Shown: one piece after another, positions 17,402-25,946 of the stretch
Layout of the letters: every line of letters starts with the position of its first letter
How positions within the stretch are numbered: the stretch's first letter is position 1
NCBI GenBank assembly: GCA_041592335.1
Contig: JBFHQE010000001.1
Coordinates: 186,001 to 250,000, forward strand
Length of the DNA: 64,000 nt
DNA from: JBFHQE01 sp041592335
Lineage (GTDB): Bacteria; Pseudomonadota; Gammaproteobacteria; Thiohalobacterales; Thiohalobacteraceae
Direction of reading: 5' to 3'
The notes under the pieces: generated by a model
Databases searched by the model: none
What the model was told of the DNA's origin: nothing
The model's input: only the letters and a program-made list of their open reading frames with translations
Position numbers and translations under genes: made by a program

Positions 17402-19066
17402 ATGTTAAAAATTTCCAACGCCGTGGCGGGTCGTGTGGCAGGCATGTCCCGGGTCGCGGTATTCATAATCGGTTTCCTGTTGTTAATGGTGCAGCCCCTG
17501 GTGGTTGCGGCCAGCGATGACTATGCGGATGCGGTGCAGGCACTGAATGCAAAAAACTTCAGTGCCAAGGGAGCCGCAGCCGAGGCATTGCTCGAATATG
17601 GCGACCCGCGCAGCAATGCCATTCTCAAGGCCATGCTCAATGGCGATCTTTATTACCGTAAATCCGATGACAAGGTGTTTATTGCGGCCAGTTCCGCGGA
17701 TGGTTATCTCATCACTGATCCGCTGACGGGCGAAGAAATCGGCGAGGTCGGTTCGCGCGAGGTCAAGAAGATCAGTGTCAATAACAGTCTGCGTTCGCAA
17801 CTGCGCGGTGCGCTGGCATTGCTCAATCTGAAACATCCCGATGCATCGGTTCGCCTGTTGTCCATCAAGGAAATGTACGGCGAGATGGATGAAGACTCGG
17901 TCTTGCTCATGCAAAAAGTTGCCGGGCAGGATGAAGACGCCGCGGTTGTCGAGGCGGCACAGACGGCGATTGCGCTATATGAAATGAAAAGCGATGACGA
18001 TGCGGTACGCATCGCGGCCATTGAAACCTTGTCCGGTAGCCTGGAGCAGGAAGTACGTAACCGACTGGCGGATATCCTGCGCAAAAATGATGACGGCAAG
18101 TATTACGAAACCGATCGTGAGGTGACTGCGGCGGCCGAAGCGGCAATGAAGGCTATTAATGCCAAGCTGCAATTCAACTCGGTCGTTGAAACCACCTTTT
18201 TCGGTTTGAGCCTGGGCTCGGTGTTGTTGCTGGCAGCAATCGGGCTGGCGATTACCTTTGGCGTCATGGGTGTGATCAACATGGCGCACGGTGAACTGAT
18301 CATGCTGGGCGCCTACACGACTTATCTGGTCCAGCAGATGATGCCGAATTTTATCGACTACTCGTTGATTGTCGCCGTGCCGGCAGCCTTTATCGTCTCC
18401 GGCTTGTTTGGTGTTGCCATTGAGCGCGGCATTATTCGTCATCTTTATGGACGCCCGCTGGAAACCCTGCTGGCAACATTCGGTGTCAGTCTGGTACTGC
18501 AACAACTGGTGCGCACTACGATCTCGGCGCAGAACGTGGCCGTGGAAAATCCTTCCTGGATGAGTGGCTCGTTTGAAGTAAACGCCGCCCTGTCGCTGAC
18601 CTACAACCGACTCTATATCATTCTGTTTGCGGTGGCGGTGTTCTTCCTGTTGATGATGATCCTGAAGAAGACCGCGCTGGGCCTGCAGGTGCGTGCCGTG
18701 TCGCAGAACCGGCCGATGGCCAAGGCTATGGGTATTCGCAGCGACTGGGTGGATGCCATGACCTTCGGGCTCGGATCGGGGATTGCCGGCGTTGCCGGTG
18801 TGGCATTGAGTCAATTGACCAACGTGGGTCCCAATATGGGCCAGTCGTACATCATCGATTCCTTCATGGTGGTGGTGTTTGGCGGGGTCGGTAATCTCTG
18901 GGGTACGCTGGTTGGTTCCCTGTCACTCGGTGTAGCCAACAAATATCTCGAACCCTGGTCCGGTGCCGTGCTGGCCAAGATCCTGGTACTGGTGTTCATT
19001 ATCCTGTTTATTCAGAAGCGCCCACGCGGATTGTTCCCGCAGAAGGGCCGTGCGGCGGAGAATTAA
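17402..19066 (+). CDS. urtB: Urea ABC transporter permease with periplasmic N-terminal domain
   Basis: A 554-residue LivH-type permease subunit. After a signal or anchor helix (about 18-36), residues ~37-255 form a periplasmic helical domain with HEAT-like repeats (AKGAAAEALLEYGDPRSNAIL). This long domain is usual for true UrtB but absent from the amide paralogue at 25004. The permease core starts near residue 260 (FFGLSLGSVLLLAAIGLAITFG) and includes GVINMAHGELIMLGAY. The start at 17402 follows an unremarkable ribosome site; upstream frame codes through the hairpin. Two nt separate it from urtC. Confidence 0.95.
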   Translation: MLKISNAVAGRVAGMSRVAVFIIGFLLLMVQPLVVAASDDYADAVQALNAKNFSAKGAAAEALLEYGDPRSNAILKAMLNGDLYYRKSDDKVFIAASSADGYLITDPLTGEEIGEVGSREVKKISVNNSLRSQLRGALALLNLKHPDASVRLLSIKEMYGEMDEDSVLLMQKVAGQDEDAAVVEAAQTAIALYEMKSDDDAVRIAAIETLSGSLEQEVRNRLADILRKNDDGKYYETDREVTAAAEAAMKAINAKLQFNSVVETTFFGLSLGSVLLLAAIGLAITFGVMGVINMAHGELIMLGAYTTYLVQQMMPNFIDYSLIVAVPAAFIVSGLFGVAIERGIIRHLYGRPLETLLATFGVSLVLQQLVRTTISAQNVAVENPSWMSGSFEVNAALSLTYNRLYIILFAVAVFFLLMMILKKTALGLQVRAVSQNRPMAKAMGIRSDWVDAMTFGLGSGIAGVAGVALSQLTNVGPNMGQSYIIDSFMVVVFGGVGNLWGTLVGSLSLGVANKYLEPWSGAVLAKILVLVFIILFIQKRPRGLFPQKGRAAEN

Positions 19067-19068
19067 TC

Positions 19069-20163
19069 ATGAGTATGTTCGCCGAAATCTTTAAGCGAGA
19101 TCCGGGTGGTAACAGCATGCTCGGTATTCTCGGTGTGCTGGCGATACTGGTGCCGATACTGAACCTGGCGGTGCCGGAAAGCTCGCCGTTGCACATGTCG
19201 ACCTACACCGTGACATTGCTCGGCAAGTACCTGACCTATGCCTTGCTGGCACTGGCGGTTGATCTGATCTGGGGTTACTGCGGCATTCTGAGTCTGGGTC
19301 ATGGTGCCTTCTTTGCACTTGGCGGTTATGCCATGGGCATGTACCTGATGCGCCAGATCGGCGATCGCGGTGTCTACGGTAATCCCGAATTGCCGGACTT
19401 CATGGTGTTTCTGAACTGGCAGGAACTGCCCTGGTACTGGTACGGCTTCGATCAGTTCTGGTTTGCGCTGATCATGGTGTTCCTGGTGCCGGGCGTGCTC
19501 GCGTATGTATTTGGCTGGCTCGCGTTCCGCTCGCGTGTGACAGGCGTTTATCTTTCCATCATTACCCAGGCGCTGACCTATGCGCTGATGCTGGCCTTTT
19601 TCCGCAATGAAATGGGCTTTGGCGGCAACAATGGTCTGACCGATTTCAAGGATATCCTTGGCTTCAGTCTGCAGCAGGACGGTACCCGTATCGGCCTGTT
19701 CCTCGCCTCTGCGCTGGCCCTGGCAGCGAGTTATTTCCTGTGTCGCGCCATCGTGAATTCCAAGCTGGGCCGCGTGGTGGTGGCGGTGCGTGACGCCGAA
19801 GACCGTGCGCGCTTCATCGGGTATCGCGTGGAAAACTACAAGCTCTGGCTGTTTGTCGTCTCTGCCATGCTGGCGGGTCTGGCCGGTGCGCTGTATGTAC
19901 CGCAGGTCGGTATTATCAACCCGTCCGAGTTCTCGCCGTTGAATTCCATCGAACTGGTGATCTGGGTCGCGATTGGCGGTCGCGGCACGTTATATGGCGC
20001 AGTAGCCGGCGCGTTCCTGGTGAATTACGCCAAGACCTGGTTCACCGGCGTGTTGCCGGAGTTCTGGTTATTTGCGCTGGGCGCATTGTTCGTGGTCGTG
20101 ACCCTGTATCTACCGAAAGGCCTGGCGGGACTGTTGGCGCGACGCAGGGAGGCGATGGCATGA
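19069..20163 (+). CDS. urtC: Urea ABC transporter permease
   Basis: A 364-residue LivM-type inner-membrane permease with multiple hydrophobic helices. Typical motifs are DLIWGYCGILSLGHGAFFALGGYAMGMYLM near the start and VAIGGRGTLYGAVAGAFLVNYAKTWF near the end. It pairs with UrtB to form the urea channel. The stop overlaps the urtD start in ATGA, indicating coupled translation. Confidence 0.95.
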   Translation: MSMFAEIFKRDPGGNSMLGILGVLAILVPILNLAVPESSPLHMSTYTVTLLGKYLTYALLALAVDLIWGYCGILSLGHGAFFALGGYAMGMYLMRQIGDRGVYGNPELPDFMVFLNWQELPWYWYGFDQFWFALIMVFLVPGVLAYVFGWLAFRSRVTGVYLSIITQALTYALMLAFFRNEMGFGGNNGLTDFKDILGFSLQQDGTRIGLFLASALALAASYFLCRAIVNSKLGRVVVAVRDAEDRARFIGYRVENYKLWLFVVSAMLAGLAGALYVPQVGIINPSEFSPLNSIELVIWVAIGGRGTLYGAVAGAFLVNYAKTWFTGVLPEFWLFALGALFVVVTLYLPKGLAGLLARRREAMA

Positions 20164-20993
20164 AAGCACTCGATCGTACGCGTGAAGTGATGCGGCGTGA
20201 TCGCGTCTGGGATTTCATGATCCCGCGCGCCACGCGTAACCAGCTGGATACCAGCAAGGGTCCGATCCTCTACGTTGAAAACGTGACCGTCAGCTTTGAT
20301 GGCTTCAAGGCGCTGAATGATCTCACGCTCTATATCAATGATGGCGAGCTGCGCTGCATCATCGGTGCAAACGGTGCTGGCAAGACCACCATGATGGATG
20401 TGATCACCGGCAAGACCACGCCGGACGAAGGTTCCGTGTTCTTTGGCCAGACCATCGACCTGTTGCGCATGAGCGAACCGGAAATCGCCGAGATCGGTAT
20501 CGGACGCAAGTTCCAGAAGCCGACGGTATTCGAGTTTCATAGTGTGTATGACAATCTTGAACTGGCCATGCGCGCCGACAAACTGGTGTGGCCGACGCTG
20601 CTGGCCAGGTTGACCGGCGAGCAGCGTGATCGTATCGACGAGGTGTTGAATATCATCGGCTTGACGGAAGAACGGTATCGCCGAGCGGGTCTGTTGTCGC
20701 ACGGCCAGAAACAGTGGCTGGAGATCGGTATGTTACTGATGCAGGACCCGCGCTTGCTGCTAGTGGACGAGCCGGTGGCGGGCATGACACCGCAGGAAAC
20801 CGAGCGTACCGCTGAACTGCTGACATCGCTGGCCGGGCGGCATTCCGTGGTTGTGGTTGAACATGACATGGAGTTCGTTCGTTCCATTGCACGCACCGTC
20901 ACCGTGTTGCATCAGGGTAGTGTGCTGGCGGAAGGCTCGATGGACGATGTGCAGAACAATCCCGATGTCATTGAAGTATACCTGGGCGAGTAA
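20160..20993 (+). CDS. urtD: Urea ABC transporter ATPase
   Basis: A 277-residue LivG-type ATPase. Walker A is GANGAGKTT near residue 70. The signature is LSHGQ rather than LSGGQ, as usual in UrtD. Walker B is LLLVDEPVAGMTPQE. The switch His lies in VVVEHDMEFVRSIA. The first ~35 residues before the ATPase fold are a UrtD-type extension. It overlaps urtC by 4 nt and is 2 nt from urtE. Confidence 0.95.
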   Translation: MKALDRTREVMRRDRVWDFMIPRATRNQLDTSKGPILYVENVTVSFDGFKALNDLTLYINDGELRCIIGANGAGKTTMMDVITGKTTPDEGSVFFGQTIDLLRMSEPEIAEIGIGRKFQKPTVFEFHSVYDNLELAMRADKLVWPTLLARLTGEQRDRIDEVLNIIGLTEERYRRAGLLSHGQKQWLEIGMLLMQDPRLLLVDEPVAGMTPQETERTAELLTSLAGRHSVVVVEHDMEFVRSIARTVTVLHQGSVLAEGSMDDVQNNPDVIEVYLGE

Positions 20994-20995
20994 TC

Positions 20996-21691
20996 ATGTT
21001 ATCGATACAACAACTCAATCAGTTTTATGGCGAAAGCCATATCCTCTGGGATCTGGATTTGGATATTCCGGAAGGCTCGGTCACCTGTTTGATGGGACGC
21101 AATGGCGTTGGCAAGACCACCTTGTTGAAATGCCTGATGGGATTGCTGCCGGTGCGTTCCGGCAAGATGCTGTTTGACGGGCAGGACATCGCGGGCAGTA
21201 TCGCGGAAAAGCGCGCCCGCATTGGCATCGGTTACGTGCCGCAGGGTCGCGAGATATTTTCCCAGCTGAGCGTCGAGGAGAACCTGCGCACAGGGCTTGC
21301 CGCGCGAGCGGATGGTCTTAAAGAAATTCCAGAGCGGATATTTGAATTGTTCCCGGTCTTGAAGCAGATGTTGAATCGTCGTGGTGGCGATCTGTCCGGC
21401 GGTCAGCAGCAGCAACTGGCGATTGGCCGGGCGCTGGCGATTGATCCGAAAGTGTTGATCCTGGATGAGCCGAACGAAGGCATTCAGCCAAACATTGTGC
21501 GCGAAATCGGCGACATCATTCTCAAACTGAATGAAGAAGAAAAACTGACCGTGTTGCTGGTGGAGCAAAAGCTGGGGTTTGCCCGGCGTGTCGGGCAAAC
21601 CTTTAATCTGATGGAGAAGGGCCGCATTGTCGCCAAGGGCGACATGCGCGATCTATCGGATGACCTGATCAGGCAGCACCTTTCCGTTTAG
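20996..21691 (+). CDS. urtE: Urea ABC transporter ATPase
   Basis: A 231-residue LivF-type ATPase with Walker A GRNGVGKTT, the UrtE-typical signature LSGGQQQQLAIGRAL and Walker B VLILDEPNEGIQPNIV. It completes the urea importer with UrtD. The stop is 2 nt from the end of convergent fmdB; no clear terminator separates them, so antisense read-through is possible. Confidence 0.95.
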   Translation: MLSIQQLNQFYGESHILWDLDLDIPEGSVTCLMGRNGVGKTTLLKCLMGLLPVRSGKMLFDGQDIAGSIAEKRARIGIGYVPQGREIFSQLSVEENLRTGLAARADGLKEIPERIFELFPVLKQMLNRRGGDLSGGQQQQLAIGRALAIDPKVLILDEPNEGIQPNIVREIGDIILKLNEEEKLTVLLVEQKLGFARRVGQTFNLMEKGRIVAKGDMRDLSDDLIRQHLSV

Positions 21692-21693
21692 CC

Positions 21694-22020
21694 TTAATGC
21701 CCCAGCATCCAGGGGCGTTTGCCATTTTGTGATTTCATGACATTGGGATTCTGCTCGGCAGCGGGCTTTTTGTGATGGTGGCAATTGGAGCCACACACAT
21801 GGCCCTTGCTCATGCGCGGTTCATGCGCACTGCGTTCATTGGTTTGATGCGCCTTGCGAATCGAGGCCGGCATGGTGTTCAGTCGTGGCGCGGAAAGATA
21901 AATCCGCCCGGCCTTGCCGCCACACTCGGGACATTCAACCGGCTGGCTGGCGGCTGACATGTTGGTCAGTTTGGAGAATGCGTTGCCGCAGCTTTCGCAT
22001 CCGTATTCGTAAATTGGCAT
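21694..22020 (-). CDS. fmdB: FmdB-family zinc-ribbon protein
   Basis: A 108-residue protein with the FmdB zinc ribbon at the N-terminus: MPIYEYGCESCGNAF, then VECPECGGKAGRI, supplying four cysteines. The C-terminal part is extended and carries another metal-like cluster (HVCGSNCHHHKK). FmdB was first described as a putative regulator in the Methylophilus formamidase cluster; its biochemical role is not settled. It lies 54 nt downstream of fmdA in the same orientation. Confidence 0.9.
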   Translation of the reverse strand: MPIYEYGCESCGNAFSKLTNMSAASQPVECPECGGKAGRIYLSAPRLNTMPASIRKAHQTNERSAHEPRMSKGHVCGSNCHHHKKPAAEQNPNVMKSQNGKRPWMLGH

Positions 22021-22040
22021 GTCGCTATCCTTTGAAAAAC

Positions 22041-22062
22041 GGGGCCGACCGAAGCCGGCCCC
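22041..22062. repeat. Hairpin between fmdA and fmdB
   Basis: GGGGCCG (22041-22047) pairs with CGGCCCC (22056-22062) around an 8-nt loop. It lies in the 54-nt gap and could attenuate or stabilise fmdA mRNA. Confidence 0.5.
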
Positions 22063-22074
22063 AGGTCACAATGA

Positions 22075-23310
22075 TTACTTGTCTTTCCAGTAAGAGACCG
22101 GAATATCGCCACCTGAATCGACAAACTTGGTCGGTCCTTCCGCACAGGGGTTGATATCGAAGTCGAAGATCTCGGTTGGCAGGAACAGCGTCGCGCAGAC
22201 ATTGGGTATGTCCACGATGCCGCTGATGTGTCCCTGAACCGGCGCCGTGCCCAGGATCGCGTAGGCTTGCGCGCCCGAGTAACCGAATTTCTTCAGGTAC
22301 TCGATGGCATTCAGACAGGCCTGGCGATAGGAGACGTGCGCATCGAGATAGTGCTGCTTGCCGGATTCATCAACGGAAATACCTTCGAAGATCAGGTGCT
22401 GCTTGTATTCCGGTTGAATCGGCGAAGGCTTGAAGATCGGGTTCTTCACACCGTACTTGGCAACGCCATCCTTGATGACATTCACGCGGATATGAATCCA
22501 GCCCGCCATTTCGATTGCGCCACAGAAAGTGATTTCACCGTCGCCCTGCGAGAAGTGCAGGTCGCCCATGGAGAGGCCGCCACCTTTCACGTACACCGGG
22601 AAGAATACCCGTGAACCCTTGGTTAGATCCTTGATGTCGCAGTTACCGCCATGCTCGCGCGGCGGCACGGTACGCGCGGCTTCCATGGCTGCCTGCTTGG
22701 CGTCTTCCGGTGCCATCTTGCCCATGTGCGCGGTCTCGGCGTAGGGCGGTGCGGCCAGCGGTGGTACGCGTTCCGGATCGGTAGCAATCAATGCGCCTTC
22801 GCGCTTGTTCCACTCGTCCAGCAATTCCTTGGATGGCAGGCAGCCGATCAGGCCGGGATGCATGATGCCGGCGAAGCTGACGCCCGGCACATGACGCGAC
22901 TGGGTGTAGACGCCGTTGAAGTCCCAGATGGATTTGCGTGCATCGGGAAAGTGTTCGGTTAAAAAGCCACCGCCGTTTTCCTTGGCAAAGAAACCGTTGA
23001 AGCCCCACTGGAACTGATCCAGCGTGCCGACATCGAGAATATCCACGACCAGCAGGTCGCCGGGTTCGACGCCTTCAACACCGATTGGACCACTGAGGTA
23101 ATGAACCTTGGTCAGGTCGACATCGCGCACATCATCGGCGGAATCGTCGTTGCCAATCTGACCGCCAGTCCAGTCAACGCATTCAAGGATAAAGTCATCA
23201 CCCGGTTTCACCCAGGCATACATGGGTATATCCGGGTGCCAACGATTGTGCAGGCAATCGTGTGCCTCGGGGGGTTGTGAGAAATCTATCTTAATCAGTT
23301 TTTCCGCCAT
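22075..23310 (-). CDS. fmdA: Formamidase
   Basis: A 411-residue acetamidase/formamidase-family hydrolase converting formamide to formate and ammonia. It contains HNRWHPDIPMYAWVKPGD, LLVVDILDVGTLDQFQWGFNGFF, FAGIMHPGLIGCLPS, HGGNCDIKDLTKGSRVFFPVYVKGGGLSMGDLHFSQGDGEI and SGIVDIPNVCATLFLPTEIFDFDI, all characteristic of FmdA. No signal peptide, so cytosolic. The ATG at 23310 (MAEKLIKIDFSQPP) matches family length. The open frame continues ~70 codons upstream through the promoter and is not coding. A sigma-54 promoter lies on this strand at 23377-23392. Confidence 0.95.
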   Translation of the reverse strand: MAEKLIKIDFSQPPEAHDCLHNRWHPDIPMYAWVKPGDDFILECVDWTGGQIGNDDSADDVRDVDLTKVHYLSGPIGVEGVEPGDLLVVDILDVGTLDQFQWGFNGFFAKENGGGFLTEHFPDARKSIWDFNGVYTQSRHVPGVSFAGIMHPGLIGCLPSKELLDEWNKREGALIATDPERVPPLAAPPYAETAHMGKMAPEDAKQAAMEAARTVPPREHGGNCDIKDLTKGSRVFFPVYVKGGGLSMGDLHFSQGDGEITFCGAIEMAGWIHIRVNVIKDGVAKYGVKNPIFKPSPIQPEYKQHLIFEGISVDESGKQHYLDAHVSYRQACLNAIEYLKKFGYSGAQAYAILGTAPVQGHISGIVDIPNVCATLFLPTEIFDFDINPCAEGPTKFVDSGGDIPVSYWKDK

Positions 23311-23347
23311 GAGCATACTCTCCGACATGTTAGTGATAATGAACGAC

Positions 23348-23361
23348 ATGCCAAATGGCAT
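23348..23361. repeat. Perfect palindrome in the fmdA leader
   Basis: ATGCCA-AA-TGGCAT lies between the predicted fmdA transcription start (~23365, minus strand) and its start codon. It may be an operator or an RNA hairpin. Confidence 0.4.
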
Positions 23362-23376
23362 GCATAACTGCCCTAG

Positions 23377-23392
23377 AGCAGATAGCGTGCCA
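23377..23392 (-). promoter_or_regulatory. Sigma-54 promoter of fmdAB
   Basis: On the minus strand, TGGCAC-GCTAT-CTGCT has the GG-N10-GC spacing and differs from the plus-strand promoter at 23610 in two of the 16 positions. The expected transcript start is about 55 nt before the fmdA ATG. Confidence 0.75.
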
Positions 23393-23451
23393 AGCGAATA
23401 ACTGGTTGTTTTGTTGATGGAAAAAAGTTTGTTTACAAATAGCATCGAGGG

Positions 23452-23529
23452 ATTGTCATTACATAAAGTGACAATGTCGTTTTTGTAATGACAAAGCGTT
23501 ACAAAGTCAGGTGACATTGTTATTGTCAC
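23452..23529. promoter_or_regulatory. Cluster of inverted repeats between divergent sigma-54 promoters
   Basis: Two related 20-mers lie at 23454-23473 and 23484-23503. Both fit TGTnATnACAnAnnGTnACA (14 of 20 identical) and start exactly 30 nt apart, about three helical turns. Each is imperfectly palindromic: ATTGTCA...TGACAAT and TTGTAA...TTACAA. A third repeat GTGACA-N7-TGTCAC lies at 23511-23529. The cluster is ~60-150 nt from both -24/-12 elements, the usual place for an enhancer-binding protein. Confidence 0.6.
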
Positions 23530-23576
23530 TTGGTCAATTGCGAATCTGATTGATAAAAAACGCTGCTAAATATGAC

Positions 23577-23586
23577 TAAGTAACTG
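23577..23586 (+). promoter_or_regulatory. Second copy of the shared 10-mer
   Basis: TAAGTAACTG lies 33 nt before the -24 element at 23610, matching the copy at 15085-15094. Confidence 0.35.
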
Positions 23587-23609
23587 TTCAAACTTTGTTT
23601 TTACATGCG

Positions 23610-23625
23610 TGGCACGCTAGTTGCT
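23610..23625 (+). promoter_or_regulatory. Sigma-54 promoter of the amide transporter-amidase operon
   Basis: TGGCAC-GCTAG-TTGCT is a perfect -24/-12 match located 55 nt before the binding-protein start. Including the following CAA it matches the urt promoter at 17 of 19 positions. Confidence 0.88.
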
Positions 23626-23679
23626 CAAGCGGGTATGTCCTAGTTTTTTTTGCTCACTTGTTCAACGTTAGGAGTCACC

Positions 23680-24915
23680 ATGAAACGACAAAACCCTCAT
23701 TCACTGTTGCGTAAGTTCAGAAGCTCGCTTCTGTCTGTTGCGCTGGCAACCGGGCTCGCGTCTCCCGCTGCCTTTGCCGAAGTTAACACTACCGGGCTGG
23801 CTGTAACCGATACCACGGTTAAAGTCGGCATCCTGCACTCGCTGACAGGTACCATGGCGATTTCCGAAACCGGTGCCCAGGAAGCGGAAAAACTCGCGAT
23901 CAAGCAGATTAACGATATGGGCGGCATCCTGGGTCGCAAGATTGAAATTATCCAGGAAGACGGCGCATCCGACTGGCCGACCTTTGCCGAGAAGTCCCGC
24001 AAACTTCTGGTGAACGATAAAGTGGCAGCGGTATTCGGTTGCTGGACATCAGCCTCGCGTAAAGCGGCACTGCCGGTATTCGAAAAGGAAAATGGCCTGC
24101 TCTACTACCCGACTTTCTATGAAGGTCTGGAACAGTCTCATAACGTTATCTACACCGGTCAGGAAGCAACCCAGCAGATCCTCGCTGGCCTGGACTGGGT
24201 TGCCAAAGAGAAAGGCGCCAAGACTTTCTACTTGATCGGCTCCGACTACATCTGGCCACGTACTTCCATGAAGATTGCACGCAAGCACATTGAAAACGTG
24301 CTGGGTGGCAAGGTTGTCGGTGAAGAGTACAAACCACTGGGCGATACCAGCTTCGGTTCCGTAATCAACAAGATCCGTTTGAAAAAGCCTGATGTTATTT
24401 ACGCCGCGGTTGTGGGTGGCAGTAACGTGGCCTGGTTCAAGCAGCTGAAAGCGGCCGGTATCACTGGTGCCAAGCAGACCCTACTGACAATCTCGGTAAC
24501 TGAAGACGAAGTATTGGGTATCGGCGGTGAAAACCTGGTTGGCTTCTATTCAGCAATGAAGTACTTCCAGAGCCTCGACAATGAAAACAACGCAGCCTTC
24601 GTTAAGGCGTTCAAGGATATGCATGGCGAAGACAGCGTAATCGGCGACGTTACCCAGGCGGCTTACCTCGGCCCATGGCTGTGGAAGGCAGCGGTTGAAA
24701 AAGCCGGTTCATTTGATGTCGACAAGGTGGTTGCTGCTTCCGAAGATGGTGATATCGAGCTGACATCCGCGCCTGAAGGCTACGTCAAGCTGCATCCGAA
24801 CCATCACCTGTGGAGCAAGCTGCGCATCGGTGAATGGCAGAAAGACGGCCAGGTTAAGGTGGTTTTCGAATCTGACCTGATCGAGCCGGATCCATTCCCG
24901 GAAGGTTATCAATAA
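23680..24915 (+). CDS. Short-chain amide/urea ABC transporter substrate-binding protein (FmdD/UrtA-like)
   Basis: A 411-residue exported protein homologous to UrtA. It shows KVGILHSLTGTMAISETGAQ, DWPTFAEKSRKLL, AAVFGCWTSASRKAALPVFEKENGLLYYPTFYEG and HPNHHLWSKLRIGEW. A signal peptide precedes AFAEVNTT. It follows a strong AGGAG site at 23671. Since it shares an operon with AmiE and a divergent promoter with formamidase, its ligand is probably formamide, acetamide or related amides, as for FmdD of Methylophilus. Urea binding cannot be excluded. Confidence 0.88.
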   Translation: MKRQNPHSLLRKFRSSLLSVALATGLASPAAFAEVNTTGLAVTDTTVKVGILHSLTGTMAISETGAQEAEKLAIKQINDMGGILGRKIEIIQEDGASDWPTFAEKSRKLLVNDKVAAVFGCWTSASRKAALPVFEKENGLLYYPTFYEGLEQSHNVIYTGQEATQQILAGLDWVAKEKGAKTFYLIGSDYIWPRTSMKIARKHIENVLGGKVVGEEYKPLGDTSFGSVINKIRLKKPDVIYAAVVGGSNVAWFKQLKAAGITGAKQTLLTISVTEDEVLGIGGENLVGFYSAMKYFQSLDNENNAAFVKAFKDMHGEDSVIGDVTQAAYLGPWLWKAAVEKAGSFDVDKVVAASEDGDIELTSAPEGYVKLHPNHHLWSKLRIGEWQKDGQVKVVFESDLIEPDPFPEGYQ

Positions 24916-24940
24916 GCACTTAATGTGTTTCTCCTGAAAT

Positions 24941-24971
24941 CCGGGGCGGGTCATTGCCTGGCTCGCCCCGG
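24941..24971 (+). repeat. GC-rich hairpin after the amide-binding protein gene
   Basis: CCGGGGCG (24941-24948) pairs with CGCCCCGG (24964-24971). It has the same relative position as the hairpin after urtA and probably sets the binding protein to permease ratio. Confidence 0.6.
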
Positions 24972-25003
24972 AACCCTGAATCAAAACCGGCGGAGATTGT
25001 GAA

Positions 25004-25927
25004 ATGGGCGGTTATTCTATAGAAGAATTGCAAGCCATATTTGTCATGCAGGGTTTCGCCGGGATCAGTCTCTTCAGTGTATTACTGCTGATGGCACTGG
25101 GCCTGGCGATCATCTTCGGACAAATGGGTGTCATCAACATGGCTCATGGCGAGTTCATGGCCATCGGCGCATATACAACCTATATGCTCTCATCCTTAAC
25201 CGAAACCTACTTTGTAGGCTTCATCGACTACTACTTTATCTTTTCGATCGTGGCGGCGTTTTTTATCGCGGGAGGTATCGGCTATTTAGTCGAACTCGGC
25301 TTGATAAGGCACCTCTACAAGCGACCGCTCGATACACTGCTCGCAACCTGGGGGCTTAGCCTCATCATGCAGCAGACTTTCCGCAGCATCTTCGGCGCGC
25401 GCGAAGTCAGTCCGACTTTGCCTGAATGGCTGCTGGGTTCTTACCAGCCGACGGAGACTATCGATATACCCCTGAACGGTCTGTTCGTGCTGGCGCTGAC
25501 GTTGCTGGTTACCGGTGGCGTGTTCTATCTCATGTTCAAGTCGAGCTGGGGTTTGCGGGTGCGCGCGACCACACAGAATCGCATCATGAGTGGCGCTGTC
25601 GGCATCAATACCAAGCTGGTGGACCGCCTGACATTCGCGCTCGGTTGCGGTATCGCCGGAATTGCCGGTGCGGCTTTCACAACGATTGCATCCACGGGCC
25701 CGACAACCGGTTCGCTGTATATCGTCGATACCTTCATGGTGGTGGTATTCGGTGGCGCGGCCAGTCTGTTCGGCACCATTGCCTCGGCCTTCTCCATCGC
25801 ACAGGCGCAATCGATCATGGAATTTTTCATCAGCGGCTCCATGGCGAAAGTGTTCACCTTGTTAACCATCGTAGTGATCCTGATGATGCGGCCGGAAGGT
25901 CTGTTCTCCATCAGGGTTAGAAAGTAA
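25004..25927 (+). CDS. Amide ABC transporter permease (FmdE/UrtB-like)
   Basis: A 307-residue LivH-type inner-membrane permease. It contains FGQMGVINMAHGEFMAIGAYTTYML, RHLYKRPLDTLLATWGLSLIMQQ and MRPEGLF near the C-terminus. It corresponds to the membrane half of UrtB but lacks UrtB's long periplasmic N-terminal domain. CGGCGGAG precedes the ATG. It is followed after 19 nt by the second permease gene. Confidence 0.93.
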   Translation: MGGYSIEELQAIFVMQGFAGISLFSVLLLMALGLAIIFGQMGVINMAHGEFMAIGAYTTYMLSSLTETYFVGFIDYYFIFSIVAAFFIAGGIGYLVELGLIRHLYKRPLDTLLATWGLSLIMQQTFRSIFGAREVSPTLPEWLLGSYQPTETIDIPLNGLFVLALTLLVTGGVFYLMFKSSWGLRVRATTQNRIMSGAVGINTKLVDRLTFALGCGIAGIAGAAFTTIASTGPTTGSLYIVDTFMVVVFGGAASLFGTIASAFSIAQAQSIMEFFISGSMAKVFTLLTIVVILMMRPEGLFSIRVRK

Positions 25928-25946
25928 GTCAACGGGGGAAATCAAC

